DNA of 64,000 bases. It comes from Holophagae bacterium (GTDB lineage: Bacteria > Acidobacteriota > Holophagae > Acanthopleuribacterales > Acanthopleuribacteraceae). The notes beneath the pieces are model-generated. The model did no database searches. It was not told the DNA's origin and was given only the letters and a program-made list of their open reading frames with translations. Where the stretch lies: assembly GCA_029263455.1 (NCBI GenBank), contig JAJCXM010000008.1, positions 496,001 to 560,000 of the forward strand, given 5' to 3'. Below are positions 44,825 to 53,781 of the stretch, piece after piece (the stretch's first letter is position 1; each line of letters begins with the position of its first letter). The position numbers were made by a program, and so were the translations under genes.

Positions 44825-45948
44825 TTTCGGTATGCGTCACGTAGCTTTTCTTGAAAGTCCCAAACAGCTTTTTCTTGGCTAGGGCAAAGTCGCCCCGGTG
44901 TGTAGTATCCGGATCCTAACCCTTTTTGCACCTTGCTGCAGATATCGATATCTTCCTGTTGAACTTGCTCGGAAAAATCCAAATCGGCCTTTTTTGACTC
45001 GGCAGTAGCCGTATTCGGATAGTAGTAATCAAATATGACACGACAGTGATTGGGTGCGGTCGGGACCACGAGATTCGTTTGTAAGCGGCCCGGAAGCAGA
45101 TTCAGCATCATATTCGGATATATGAACACATAGTGCGCGGTCCCATCGGCGTAGGTCTCACCACTTATGGGGCTTGATTGGTAGGAATACCATTTTTGAG
45201 TGTCAACCTTGTAATCAGCGTAGCTCAGTTCTTTATTAAGGCCTGGGTGCACATAAGGTAGGTGATAACCTTCCAAATAGTTCTCGACATACACTTTCCA
45301 ATTGCATGGGATCTCGTAAGTGACTTGTTGATGATGTTGGTAAGTTCCAAGATCAGAACCCAACCGTTCAGTAAGTCCTGCTATGCGTTCGTCAATGCTA
45401 ATCTCTGCTTCATCTAGAGAAGCAAAGATGAGCCCATTCCATGTCTTCACATGGATCTGCTTTAGTGCGACCTGCTGAGGGTCAAAAGTTAACGCCTTTT
45501 CCATTTCAGGGGCGTTCTTTAAGCGTCCGTCGAGGTGGTAAGTCCAGCCATGGTAGCGGCACTGAAGGGTCTTGATACGCGTGCAGGCCGTCACCAAGGG
45601 GCCGCCGCGGTGACGACAAACGTTGTGAAAACCGCGGATGTCATTCTGGTCGCGAACAAGGAAAGTGGGTGCATCGTGGAAGGTGAATGGCAACACCGTT
45701 CCCGGTTCCTGTAACTGATTCTGATGAGCCATTAACTGCCAGGATCGCGTCAGGAGTCCTCGCTCAAAATCGTGGCATTGAGGATCGCTGTAAAGTTGAG
45801 CTGGGAGTGCAATCGCTGTTTCGAGCCGCTGTGATTGCATGGCAGACACAGCCCAATCAGGGAATGCTGAAGGGAAATTCATGTCGAGAATTCTATCACG
45901 TGACTTAAGCCGGGTGGACGCTGAGTCATCGAGAAGTTCATGCGTCAT
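44815..45948 (-). CDS. Rieske non-haem iron oxygenase, alpha subunit (choline-monooxygenase-like)
   Basis: 377 residues. The Rieske [2Fe-2S] motif is Cys111-x-His113 (CRHRGG) and Cys130-x2-His133 (CRYHGW). The mononuclear iron site follows in 'NYLEGYHLPYVHPGL' with a late Asp in 'QEDIDICSKVQ'. The length and the motif 'CNWKVYVENYLEGYHLPYVHP' fit the branch that includes choline monooxygenase, glycine-betaine demethylase GbcA and stachydrine demethylase, which act on quaternary amines. No reductase is encoded alongside. No strong ribosome site is seen for 45948; the Met at 45882 (MNFPSAF) is an alternative start. Tail-to-tail with the DDAH-like gene. Confidence 0.88.
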   Translation of the reverse strand: MTHELLDDSASTRLKSRDRILDMNFPSAFPDWAVSAMQSQRLETAIALPAQLYSDPQCHDFERGLLTRSWQLMAHQNQLQEPGTVLPFTFHDAPTFLVRDQNDIRGFHNVCRHRGGPLVTACTRIKTLQCRYHGWTYHLDGRLKNAPEMEKALTFDPQQVALKQIHVKTWNGLIFASLDEAEISIDERIAGLTERLGSDLGTYQHHQQVTYEIPCNWKVYVENYLEGYHLPYVHPGLNKELSYADYKVDTQKWYSYQSSPISGETYADGTAHYVFIYPNMMLNLLPGRLQTNLVVPTAPNHCRVIFDYYYPNTATAESKKADLDFSEQVQQEDIDICSKVQKGLGSGYYTPGRLCPSQEKAVWDFQEKLRDAYRNQR

Positions 45949-46047
45949 GACGTTTGTTTATAGTGACATGCAGATGATGGCTTGCCATCTGGTATGGTAT
46001 CGAAATAGAGAACGTGATTTAGTGAGACAAAGAAGGTAGGTGATGCG

Positions 46048-48186
46048 ATGTGGTTCGTGATGATGATGTTCTGGCTGAATGATGGAGTCGCAGATCAGTT
46101 GTGGGACGCCGCACGTGCCGGCGATTTGGTGAAAGTGAAAGCTTTGATAACTGCTGGAACTGACGTCAATGTGAAGACAAAATATGGGGCCACCGCATTG
46201 ACCTATGCTTGCGATAAGGGGCACTTAGACTTGGTTCGCTATTTGGTCGAATCAGGCGCAGAGATTAATATCAAAGATACGTTTTACGAAGCGGCACCTA
46301 TTTCTTGGGCCCTATTTAATGAGCATGATGATGTCGTGGTTTACCTCGTCGAAGCGGGTTCAGAGGACGTGGCTCAGGTTTTCTCGTTCGGACTGCAACG
46401 AAACAATGTCGTGTTGGCCAAAGCGGCTATCGATTCTAAGCGATTGGACTTGTCATTGGTGGGCGCTGCCAAAGCTAAGCTCAACGAGGAATCACCTGCT
46501 GAATTAGTAGCCCTGCTTGAAGCTGTCGAACTACCTGCCGTTGAAGATCAGCATCAGGTCTCGCCAGAACGCTTGGCGGTGCTGTCGGGTACATTCCACC
46601 AGTTGGACCTAGGCATGACGGTGGAGTTGAAGGTTGAGAACGGACTATTGGCGGGCGTCATCTTACCTGATCGGACTTTCACCCTGATGGCCAAGAGCGA
46701 TTCGACTTTTGACGTGATCGAACAACCTGGACAAAGCATCGAGTTTAAGCAAAACGCTGAGGGCGCGATGGTCTTTGACTTTAAGGTCGGCGACAATGCT
46801 TATTCATTTAATCGAGGCCCCTTTCCTAACGAAGAGCCAGCCGAACAAGCTGTTATTGAGCCAGAGCCACAACCTGTGCGTTCGAACCCTCGTCCGTGGC
46901 CGATGTTTCGTGGCACAAATGCGGATGGCAATGCCGACGGTCAAGCCGTTCCGACCCGCTGGGATGTGGAAAAAGGCGAGAACATAGCCTGGCGGACAGC
47001 AGTGGCGGGTTTAGCCAATGCGAGTCCGGTTGTTTGGGGCGACAAGGTTTTCGTGCTTACGGCCATCAGTGGCTCTGGCGACCATTCATTTAAGCCTGGA
47101 TTGTATGGTGACGTCGATTCCGTCGAAGACGTGTCGAAACATTCGTTTCGAGTTATAGCCGTCAATTTGTTTGATGGTAAAGTTATTTGGGATAAGGAAG
47201 TTGTTAATGCCGCTCCGGCGGTTAAACGGCACCTGAAAGCGACCCACGCTAATTCGACACCGGCAACAGATGGTCAGCATTTGGTTGTCCTCTTTGGTTC
47301 CGTTGGCCTCTTGTCAAGTTATGACTTTGACGGCAACAAAGAATGGTCGGTGGACTTGGGTCCGCTTGACGCAGGTTGGTTTTACGACAAAACCTATCAA
47401 TGGGGTCATGCAAGTTCTCCGGTCATCTATCGCGACACGGTAGTGGTCCAAGCTGACATTCAAGGTCAATCATTTATCGCTGCTTACCATCTCAAGGATG
47501 GCTCTTTGGCTTGGAAGACAAATCGCGATGAGATCCCAACCTGGGGAACGCCGACCGTTGTGCGAGGGGCTATTGATGAAATCGTTACCAATGGTCCCCG
47601 GATCCGCAGTTATAAGGCAGATTCAGGTGAACTCTTGTGGGAAATGAGTCCCAATTCCGAGGTCACGGTCGCTACGCCAATTTACGCCAATAACCTCGTT
47701 TATGTGACCGGCGGATATCCGCCTGCACGTCCCGTTTATGCCTTTCGTCCAGGTGGCAAGGGTGATCTCAGCCAGGCGGATAACCAAACCCACCTAGCCT
47801 GGTCCAAGAGTAAAGGCGGCACCTATATGCCGACACCTATTGCTTATGGCAAATATCTCTTTACCGTGGCTAACGACGGTCGCGTAACCACCTATGATGC
47901 GGTGAGTGGCGAGCAACTTGGGCGCTACCGATTAGGTGCAGGTGTATCGCTATGTTCGTCGCCGATTGCGGCCGACGGGCGACTCTTCTTTGCCGCAGAC
48001 TCGGGAGAAGTGATTGTGGTAACAGCCTCTGAAAACATGAGGGAACTGGCACGCAATGATATGGGTGAGATTCTTATGGCCACGCCTGCGGCCTCAGATG
48101 GCGTCTTGTTGGTGCGCGGTTTGCAAAACTTGTATGCGATCCGTCAGGGTGAGAACGGTTTGAAAGCGCCTTCAAAGGACCCGTGA
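46048..48186 (+). CDS. Exported ankyrin-repeat/PQQ-like propeller fusion
   Basis: 712 residues. The N-terminus (MWFVMMMFWLNDGVA) is a short signal-like segment. Residues about 17-110 hold ankyrin repeats ('DQLWDAARAGDLVKVKALITAGTDVNVKTKYGATALTYACDKGHLDLVRYLVESGAEINIKD'). Residues about 180-255 look like DUF3471-type beta domain ('LSGTFHQLDLGMTVELKVENGLL'). From about 280 on comes a PQQ-like propeller ('RVIAVNLFDGKVIWDKE', 'IAAYHLKDGSLAWKT', 'RSYKADSGELLWEM', 'VTTYDAVSGEQLGRY'). All three are binding modules, so a scaffold or binding role is more likely than catalysis. It is followed by a clear terminator. Confidence 0.8.
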   Translation: MWFVMMMFWLNDGVADQLWDAARAGDLVKVKALITAGTDVNVKTKYGATALTYACDKGHLDLVRYLVESGAEINIKDTFYEAAPISWALFNEHDDVVVYLVEAGSEDVAQVFSFGLQRNNVVLAKAAIDSKRLDLSLVGAAKAKLNEESPAELVALLEAVELPAVEDQHQVSPERLAVLSGTFHQLDLGMTVELKVENGLLAGVILPDRTFTLMAKSDSTFDVIEQPGQSIEFKQNAEGAMVFDFKVGDNAYSFNRGPFPNEEPAEQAVIEPEPQPVRSNPRPWPMFRGTNADGNADGQAVPTRWDVEKGENIAWRTAVAGLANASPVVWGDKVFVLTAISGSGDHSFKPGLYGDVDSVEDVSKHSFRVIAVNLFDGKVIWDKEVVNAAPAVKRHLKATHANSTPATDGQHLVVLFGSVGLLSSYDFDGNKEWSVDLGPLDAGWFYDKTYQWGHASSPVIYRDTVVVQADIQGQSFIAAYHLKDGSLAWKTNRDEIPTWGTPTVVRGAIDEIVTNGPRIRSYKADSGELLWEMSPNSEVTVATPIYANNLVYVTGGYPPARPVYAFRPGGKGDLSQADNQTHLAWSKSKGGTYMPTPIAYGKYLFTVANDGRVTTYDAVSGEQLGRYRLGAGVSLCSSPIAADGRLFFAADSGEVIVVTASENMRELARNDMGEILMATPAASDGVLLVRGLQNLYAIRQGENGLKAPSKDP

Positions 48187-48209
48187 ATTGAACGCCGCCA
48201 ATATGAATT

Positions 48210-48233
48210 AGCGGTCCAACTGGACCGCTTTTT
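48210..48233 (+). terminator. Rho-independent terminator
   Basis: AGCGGTCC pairs with GGACCGCT around a four-base loop, followed by TTTTT. It lies 24 bases after the ankyrin/PQQ stop codon and insulates the pyrimidine cluster that follows. Confidence 0.9.
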
Positions 48234-48243
48234 GAAAGCGAAC

Positions 48244-48249
48244 TATAAT
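48244..48249 (+). promoter_or_regulatory. -10-like box upstream of the pyrimidine-catabolic cluster
   Basis: TATAAT stands 76 bases before the mmsA start and just after the terminator. The -35 region, which would fall inside the terminator, is weak. A short palindrome ACACGTGT at 48296-48303 lies between box and start and could be an operator. Pattern-based only. Confidence 0.4.
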
Positions 48250-48325
48250 CAAAAACCTATTTCGATAGATACACATAAAGCGTGCGCAAGATTGAACACG
48301 TGTCCACAGCTAGGAAGGTGACGCT

Positions 48326-49783
48326 ATGACCACGAACCTAATGAACAACTGGATTGGTGGCCAACTGACACCTTCTAGCTCGCCTTCAACATTGTATGTC
48401 AACTGCCCGCTAGACGGTAGGATTTTGGCCCAAGTCCCCTTGTCAAATGCGGCCGATGTCGATTCAGCTGTGCGAGCTGCTGAGTTAGCCTTTACTGGCT
48501 GGTCAAAGTTACCGATCAAAGAGCGTGCGCAGATTTTCTTTGAGTACCGAAAACTGTTAATTGAACATCAGGACGAGCTTGCCCAGCTGGTTCATGAAGA
48601 GAATGGCAAGACCATCGATGAAGCCTTGGCTGAGGTCAAGAAGTCGATTGAAGTGACCGAGTTTGCCTGCGCGCTACCTCAACTTACAGCCGGCGAGATC
48701 ATGGAAGTGAGTCGTGGCGTTGAATGCCGTACCGAATTTTGTCCACTGGGTGTGGTGGCCTGCATTACGCCCTTCAATTTCCCCAATATGGTGCCTAATT
48801 GGACTATTCCCAATGCCCTGTGTCTAGGAAATACGATGGTCTTGAAGCCATCGGAACTGGTTCCGATGAGTGCGATGCGACTTGCGGAATTACTCAAACA
48901 AGCAGGGTTGCCTGACGGTGTATTTAACGTGGTCCATGGCGGCAAAGATGTGGTTGAAGGTCTTTGTGACCATCCCCAAATCCAAGCCATTTCCTTTGTT
49001 GGGTCGACCAAAGTTGCCAAGCTCGTTTATGTGCGAGCAAGCGCTCATTTGAAGCGTGCATTGGCGCTTGGCGGTGCCAAGAATCATTTGATTGTGTTAC
49101 CGGATGCACATTTGGAAATGACGGCCAACAATGTCACGGCATCCATGGCAGGTTGTGCGGGTCAACGATGCATGGCGGCTTCGGCCATGGTCGGCGTTGG
49201 CGACGTGGATCCTGTCGTAAATCGCCTCGTTGAAGAGGCGCGTAAGATTGTGCCCGGCATGAACCTGGGCGCGGTTATTTCGCAAGCAGCTAAAGAGCGT
49301 ATCGAGCGCTATATCGATGAAGCGGAAGCTGAAGGAGCCGTGGTCAAATTAGATGGTCGCGGCGTGAAGGTTCCTGGTTTCGAAAACGGCTATTATGTCG
49401 GTCCAACGGTCATTGACCACGTGAAACCCGAAATGAAAATTGCCCGTGAAGAGGTGTTTGGACCCGTATTGTCGATCATGCGAACAAAAACACTAGATGA
49501 AGCCATCGATATTGAAAACAAAAATCCATATGGCAATGCAGCTGCCGTATTTACGCAGTCGGGCGGTGCCGCAGATTATGTGAGAGAGCGCGCCAGTGCC
49601 GGTATGTTTGGCGTGAATATTGGCGTGCCCGTGCCTCGAGAGCCTTTCGCTTTTGGCGGTTGGAACGACTCTAAGTTTGGCGTAGGCGATATCACGGGTA
49701 AGAGTTCAATCGAGTTCTGGACCAAGGCTAAGAAGACGACGCGAAAATGGAACGCTGAGGCACGCAGCAACTGGATGAGTTGA
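48326..49783 (+). CDS. mmsA: CoA-acylating methylmalonate-semialdehyde dehydrogenase
   Basis: 485 residues; GGAAGGTG lies before the ATG. Aldehyde dehydrogenase superfamily, with Cys282 as the nucleophile in 'GCAGQRCMAAS' and the MmsA-type 'FNFPNMVPNWTIPNALCLGNTMVLKPSE' segment. It oxidises malonate semialdehyde or methylmalonate semialdehyde with NAD+ and CoA, releasing CO2 and giving acetyl-CoA or propionyl-CoA. Here it closes the pyrimidine pathway: uracil gives malonate semialdehyde and thymine gives methylmalonate semialdehyde after the aminotransferase step. It is the first gene of the cluster; the NCS1 transporter starts one base after its stop. Confidence 0.95.
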   Translation: MTTNLMNNWIGGQLTPSSSPSTLYVNCPLDGRILAQVPLSNAADVDSAVRAAELAFTGWSKLPIKERAQIFFEYRKLLIEHQDELAQLVHEENGKTIDEALAEVKKSIEVTEFACALPQLTAGEIMEVSRGVECRTEFCPLGVVACITPFNFPNMVPNWTIPNALCLGNTMVLKPSELVPMSAMRLAELLKQAGLPDGVFNVVHGGKDVVEGLCDHPQIQAISFVGSTKVAKLVYVRASAHLKRALALGGAKNHLIVLPDAHLEMTANNVTASMAGCAGQRCMAASAMVGVGDVDPVVNRLVEEARKIVPGMNLGAVISQAAKERIERYIDEAEAEGAVVKLDGRGVKVPGFENGYYVGPTVIDHVKPEMKIAREEVFGPVLSIMRTKTLDEAIDIENKNPYGNAAAVFTQSGGAADYVRERASAGMFGVNIGVPVPREPFAFGGWNDSKFGVGDITGKSSIEFWTKAKKTTRKWNAEARSNWMS

Positions 49784-49784
49784 G

Positions 49785-51503
49785 ATGAGCCAAAACGACA
49801 TCACGCAGTCGCCGCTTTACAGCGAAGATCTAGCACCTGTTCCAGCCGAGAAACGGACATGGAACACGTGGAGTATGGCGGCAATCTGGGTTGGAATGGC
49901 CGTCTGTATTCCGACCTACATTCTTGCCTCGTACATGATCAAGAGCGGGTTGGGCTGGATCGAATCACTGGTGATCATTTTCGTGGCCAATCTGGTGGTC
50001 GCCTTACCGATGGTGCTCAATGGTCATGCGGGTGTTAAGTATGGGATTCCGTTTCCAGTCATGGCCCGTGCAGCCTTTGGAACGGTGGGTGTGCACATCC
50101 CAGCCATCGTTCGCGGCGTTGTCGCATGTGGTTGGTTTGGCATCCAAACTTGGATCGGCGGGCTTGCCATTTATGCGATTGGGTGCGTGATCGTAGGCCA
50201 AACGATGGTCCCTGAACTAACGGTTGGCAAGTTTGCTGGCTTCGGCATCTTTTGGCTCATTAACATGTATTTTGTATGGAAAGGGACCGAGAGCATTAAA
50301 TGGCTTGAAAGCTACGCGGCGCCAATTCTATTGTTAATTGGTGTCTTTTTGATTGGTTGGGGCGCCTCGCAAGCCGGCGGAATTGGTCAAGTACTGAAAC
50401 AAGCCGAACAGATGCGAGGCCAAACAGCACACATCGAAACGAGCGCTAACGGCCCTGTCTTGGTGATTGAGCCTGTCGTCGATTTACAGGGACAGCCCAA
50501 AGCAGAAGCATTCAATTTGCAATACACTGATGGCCATAGCTCGGTGGACTTTCCGATCACATCAACGACGACAAGACTCAATCTGGCAGAACTTGACGAA
50601 GTTAGTCAGTTAGCTCCGGGCACCCCCTTGCAGGTTCAATTCACCAAAGGCAATTTCACATCGTCTAGCGTAACGGCGAACTGGAGTGAGGCCACTGAAT
50701 CGAAGGGCCCTGGATTTTGGGTCTACCTCTTATGGTTAAACGCCATGGTTGGCTTTTGGGCAACGATGGCAATCTCCATCTCTGACATTACACGCTATGT
50801 AAAGACACAGAAGGAACAGGTTCTTGGCCAACTTATCGGCTTACCAGGGACGATGGTCCTCTATTCGTTTGTGGGCGTGTTTGTCACCTGCGCCGCACTG
50901 GTTCTGTTTGATGACGTACTGGTTGCGGAAGATGCGCCTTGGGACCCCGTGACGCTATTAGGAAAGTTCCAACAACCCGTTGTCGTCATAGTGGCTCAGA
51001 TTTTCATGTTGATCGCCACCTTAAGTACCAATATTGCCGCCAATGTCATTGCGCCTGCTAATGCATTTTCGAACGCATTTCCAAAGCGTATAAGTTTCTT
51101 GGGCGGTGGGATAATTACCGGCGTTATGGGCATCCTTATCGCCCCTTGGTGGCTTCTAGACCGTATTAGCGGATTATTGATTTTTGTTAGTGGTTTCCTG
51201 GGACCTGTACTCGGTGTTCTCATTGCCGATTATTTTTTTGTACGACGCATGGACCTTGATGTGGACGGGCTTTTTGATCCAAATGGACCCTATCGATATA
51301 AGGCAGGCATGAATCCAATTGGCTTGACGGCTTTGCTGGCTGGTGTGCTTACGGCAATGACAGGACTGTGGGTTCCGTCCTTGAGTGGTCTTTACACTCT
51401 GTCTTGGTTTAGTGGGTTCGGGGTTGCTTGTGTCCTGTATGTCGTTGGCACAAAGTGGTTTGGTTCATCGAACTCGGTTTCTAGCGAACAAGGAGGCGAT
51501 TGA
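49785..51503 (+). CDS. NCS1-family nucleobase transporter with large inserted domain
   Basis: 572 residues, about 12 membrane segments. The N-terminal 'KRTWNTWSMAAIWVGMAVCIPTYILAS' and 'GIPFPVMARAAFGTVGVHIPAIVRGVVACGWFGIQTWIGG' match the nucleobase:cation symporter-1 family (uracil, cytosine, allantoin, hydantoin carriers). 'NAMVGFWATMAISISDITRYVKTQKEQ' is the usual sixth-to-seventh helix region. Typical family members are 430-500 residues; this one has about 100 extra residues (roughly 207-308), Gly/Thr/Ser-rich and beta-like, between membrane segments. It probably imports uracil, thymine or dihydropyrimidines. Overlaps the next gene by one base. Confidence 0.9.
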   Translation: MSQNDITQSPLYSEDLAPVPAEKRTWNTWSMAAIWVGMAVCIPTYILASYMIKSGLGWIESLVIIFVANLVVALPMVLNGHAGVKYGIPFPVMARAAFGTVGVHIPAIVRGVVACGWFGIQTWIGGLAIYAIGCVIVGQTMVPELTVGKFAGFGIFWLINMYFVWKGTESIKWLESYAAPILLLIGVFLIGWGASQAGGIGQVLKQAEQMRGQTAHIETSANGPVLVIEPVVDLQGQPKAEAFNLQYTDGHSSVDFPITSTTTRLNLAELDEVSQLAPGTPLQVQFTKGNFTSSSVTANWSEATESKGPGFWVYLLWLNAMVGFWATMAISISDITRYVKTQKEQVLGQLIGLPGTMVLYSFVGVFVTCAALVLFDDVLVAEDAPWDPVTLLGKFQQPVVVIVAQIFMLIATLSTNIAANVIAPANAFSNAFPKRISFLGGGIITGVMGILIAPWWLLDRISGLLIFVSGFLGPVLGVLIADYFFVRRMDLDVDGLFDPNGPYRYKAGMNPIGLTALLAGVLTAMTGLWVPSLSGLYTLSWFSGFGVACVLYVVGTKWFGSSNSVSSEQGGD

Positions 51504-52897
51504 TGTCACTGTTAATTAAGAACGGACGAATTATTACCGCGGTTGATGACTACATGGCGGACGTCTACATAGAAAAGGACAAAGTCACCTTGATCGGACG
51601 TTCAATGGAAATGGAAGCCGATCAGGTTATCGACGCTACAGGTAAATATGTGATTCCAGGTGGCATTGATCCTCATACCCATTTGGACATGCCTTTCGGT
51701 GGCACGGTTTCGGCCGATGATTTTGAAACCGGTACCCGGGCTGCGGCTTTTGGTGGAACCACGACGCTAATCGATTTCGCCATCCAAACCAAAGGACATT
51801 CGACGTTAGAAGCGCTGGACACGTGGCATGCAAAAGCCGACGGCAAGACGGCAATCGACTACGGATTTCATATGATTGTCACCGATATGGACGACGATAG
51901 GCTCCACGAGATGAGGGCCCTCGCTGATGCAGGTGTCACCTCCTACAAGATGTTCATGGCCTATCCTGGCGTTCTCTATGTGGACGACGGCACCATCTTT
52001 AGAGCCATGCGTAAAGCTGGCGAAGATGGCACGGTTGTCTGTATGCACGCTGAAAATGGGATTGTTATCGATGAAATCGTGAAAAGAGCCGTTGCCGAAG
52101 GAAAAACAGCCCCCAAATATCATGCTTTGACCCGTCCTACACGTATGGAAGCCGAAGGTGTGCACCGTGCAATTTCTATTGCTGAAGTGGCTGGTGTGCC
52201 GGTCTACATCGTGCATTTGTCTTCGTCCGATGCGCTAGAGCAAGTAACGCAAGCCAGAAACCGTGGCGTACATGCATTTGCTGAGACATGTCCTCAATAT
52301 TTGTTCCTGGATTATTCCTATTACGAGAAGGAAGGATTTGAAGGGGCTAAATATGTCATGACGCCTGCTTTACGTGATAAATGGAATCAGGACAAATTGT
52401 GGCGTGGACTCCAGTTTGGGGATTTATGTTCGGTGGCAACCGACCATTGCCCATTCTGTTTTAAAGACCAAAAAGAACTTGGCCGCAATAACTTTGCCCA
52501 GATCCCCAATGGCGCACCCGGCGTGGAAAACCGAATGTCATTGGTATTCAATGGCGGTGTGGTCCAGGAACGTATTAGCGTGAACAAATTTGTGCAGCTG
52601 ACATCGACGGCTGCAGCCAAGATGTTTGGCCTCTTCCCTAAAAAAGGGACGATTGCAGTGGGTAGCGATGCGGACATCGTTGTTTTTGACCCCAATCGTA
52701 AAGAGACCATATCTGTCAATAACCCCTGCACACACCATATGAATGTGGACTACAACACCTACGAGGGCTTCGAGGTCACAGGATTTAGTGACACGGTTAT
52801 CTCGAGGGGTAAAGTTATCGTTAAGGACAATACTTATTTGGGACGTAAGGGCGATGGCGCTTTCTTGAAGCGCGGCCTTTACAACGGATTCCCTTAA
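51503..52897 (+). CDS. hydA: Dihydropyrimidinase (D-hydantoinase)
   Basis: 464 residues from ATG 51503, with AGGAGG six bases upstream; an in-frame TTG at 51500 is too close. A cyclic amidohydrolase of the urease superfamily: metal ligands His58 and His60 (GIDPHTHLDMPF), carbamylated Lys149 (SYKMFMAY), later His residues in 'VYIVHLSSSDALEQV' and the Asp in 'VATDHCPF'. It hydrolyses dihydrouracil or dihydrothymine to N-carbamoyl-beta-alanine or N-carbamoyl-beta-aminoisobutyrate. Its position after the transporter and before the ureidopropionase supports dihydropyrimidinase over a plain hydantoinase. Confidence 0.95.
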   Translation: MSLLIKNGRIITAVDDYMADVYIEKDKVTLIGRSMEMEADQVIDATGKYVIPGGIDPHTHLDMPFGGTVSADDFETGTRAAAFGGTTTLIDFAIQTKGHSTLEALDTWHAKADGKTAIDYGFHMIVTDMDDDRLHEMRALADAGVTSYKMFMAYPGVLYVDDGTIFRAMRKAGEDGTVVCMHAENGIVIDEIVKRAVAEGKTAPKYHALTRPTRMEAEGVHRAISIAEVAGVPVYIVHLSSSDALEQVTQARNRGVHAFAETCPQYLFLDYSYYEKEGFEGAKYVMTPALRDKWNQDKLWRGLQFGDLCSVATDHCPFCFKDQKELGRNNFAQIPNGAPGVENRMSLVFNGGVVQERISVNKFVQLTSTAAAKMFGLFPKKGTIAVGSDADIVVFDPNRKETISVNNPCTHHMNVDYNTYEGFEVTGFSDTVISRGKVIVKDNTYLGRKGDGAFLKRGLYNGFP

Positions 52898-52914
52898 ACA
52901 CAAGGAGCTTCATT

Positions 52915-53781
52915 ATGCCTCGCATTATTAAGTCAGGTCTTATTCAAACCGGTCTTGCCATGACGGAAGGCCAAGGAACGATTGACGAAATCAAGGCGTC
53001 GATGGTTGCTCGGCACATACCCTTTATTGAGAAGGCTGGTCAGCAAGGTGTGCAAATCCTCTGCCTTCAAGAGATTTTCAATACGCCCTATTTTTGCCCA
53101 GGCCAAGATTCGGCGTGGTACGCCTCAGCGGAATCGGTACCCGGACCGACAACAGATCTTATCGCTGAATACGCCAAGAAATACAAAATGGTTATTGTGG
53201 TACCGATTTATGAAAGAGAACAAGCCGGGGTCTTATACAACACGGCGGCCGTTATTGATGCGGATGGATCTTATCTCGGTAAGTACCGCAAAACCCATAT
53301 TCCGCACACATCAGGCTTCTGGGAGAAGTACTTCTTTAAACCGGGTAACTTAGGCTATCCCGTTTTTGAAACCAGCTATGCAAAGGTTGGCGTATATATT
53401 TGTTACGATCGGCACTTTCCAGAAGGCGCTCGCGCATTAGGTCTAAATGGCGCTGAAATTGTTTTTAATCCATCGGCGACTGTGGCTGGCCTTTCTCAGT
53501 ATTTGTGGAAACTAGAGCAACCGGCCCATGCGGCGGCAAACGGCTATTTTATGGGTTGTATTAATCGAGTAGGGACGGAAGCGCCTTGGAACGTGGGCCG
53601 ATTCTATGGTTCCTCATATTTTGTGGATCCCAGAGGCCAAATATTTGCCCAAGCATCTGAGGACAAGGATGAACTCTTGGTTGCCGATTTTGATCTCGAC
53701 CTAATTGATGAAGTGCGTTCAACGTGGCAGTTCTTCCGCGATAGACGACCTGACGCTTACAACGATTTGGTGGCACCATGA
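52915..53781 (+). CDS. Beta-ureidopropionase (N-carbamoyl-beta-alanine amidohydrolase)
   Basis: 288 residues; AAGGAG nine bases before the ATG. A nitrilase-fold amidase with catalytic triad Glu53 (CLQEIF), Lys126 (KYRKTHIPH) and Cys163 (ICYDRHFPEG). It releases ammonia and CO2 from N-carbamoyl-beta-alanine or N-carbamoyl-beta-aminoisobutyrate, giving beta-alanine or beta-aminoisobutyrate. 'THIPHTSGFWEKYFFKPGN' fits the ureidopropionase/N-carbamoylputrescine amidase branch, and the neighbouring genes decide for the former. The stop overlaps the start of the aminotransferase (ATGA). Confidence 0.93.
   Translation: MPRIIKSGLIQTGLAMTEGQGTIDEIKASMVARHIPFIEKAGQQGVQILCLQEIFNTPYFCPGQDSAWYASAESVPGPTTDLIAEYAKKYKMVIVVPIYEREQAGVLYNTAAVIDADGSYLGKYRKTHIPHTSGFWEKYFFKPGNLGYPVFETSYAKVGVYICYDRHFPEGARALGLNGAEIVFNPSATVAGLSQYLWKLEQPAHAAANGYFMGCINRVGTEAPWNVGRFYGSSYFVDPRGQIFAQASEDKDELLVADFDLDLIDEVRSTWQFFRDRRPDAYNDLVAP

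Noticed and set aside
46870-46900. tRNA-like GTTCGAACCC segment
   Set aside because: It lies inside the ankyrin/PQQ coding frame and lacks the surrounding cloverleaf stems.
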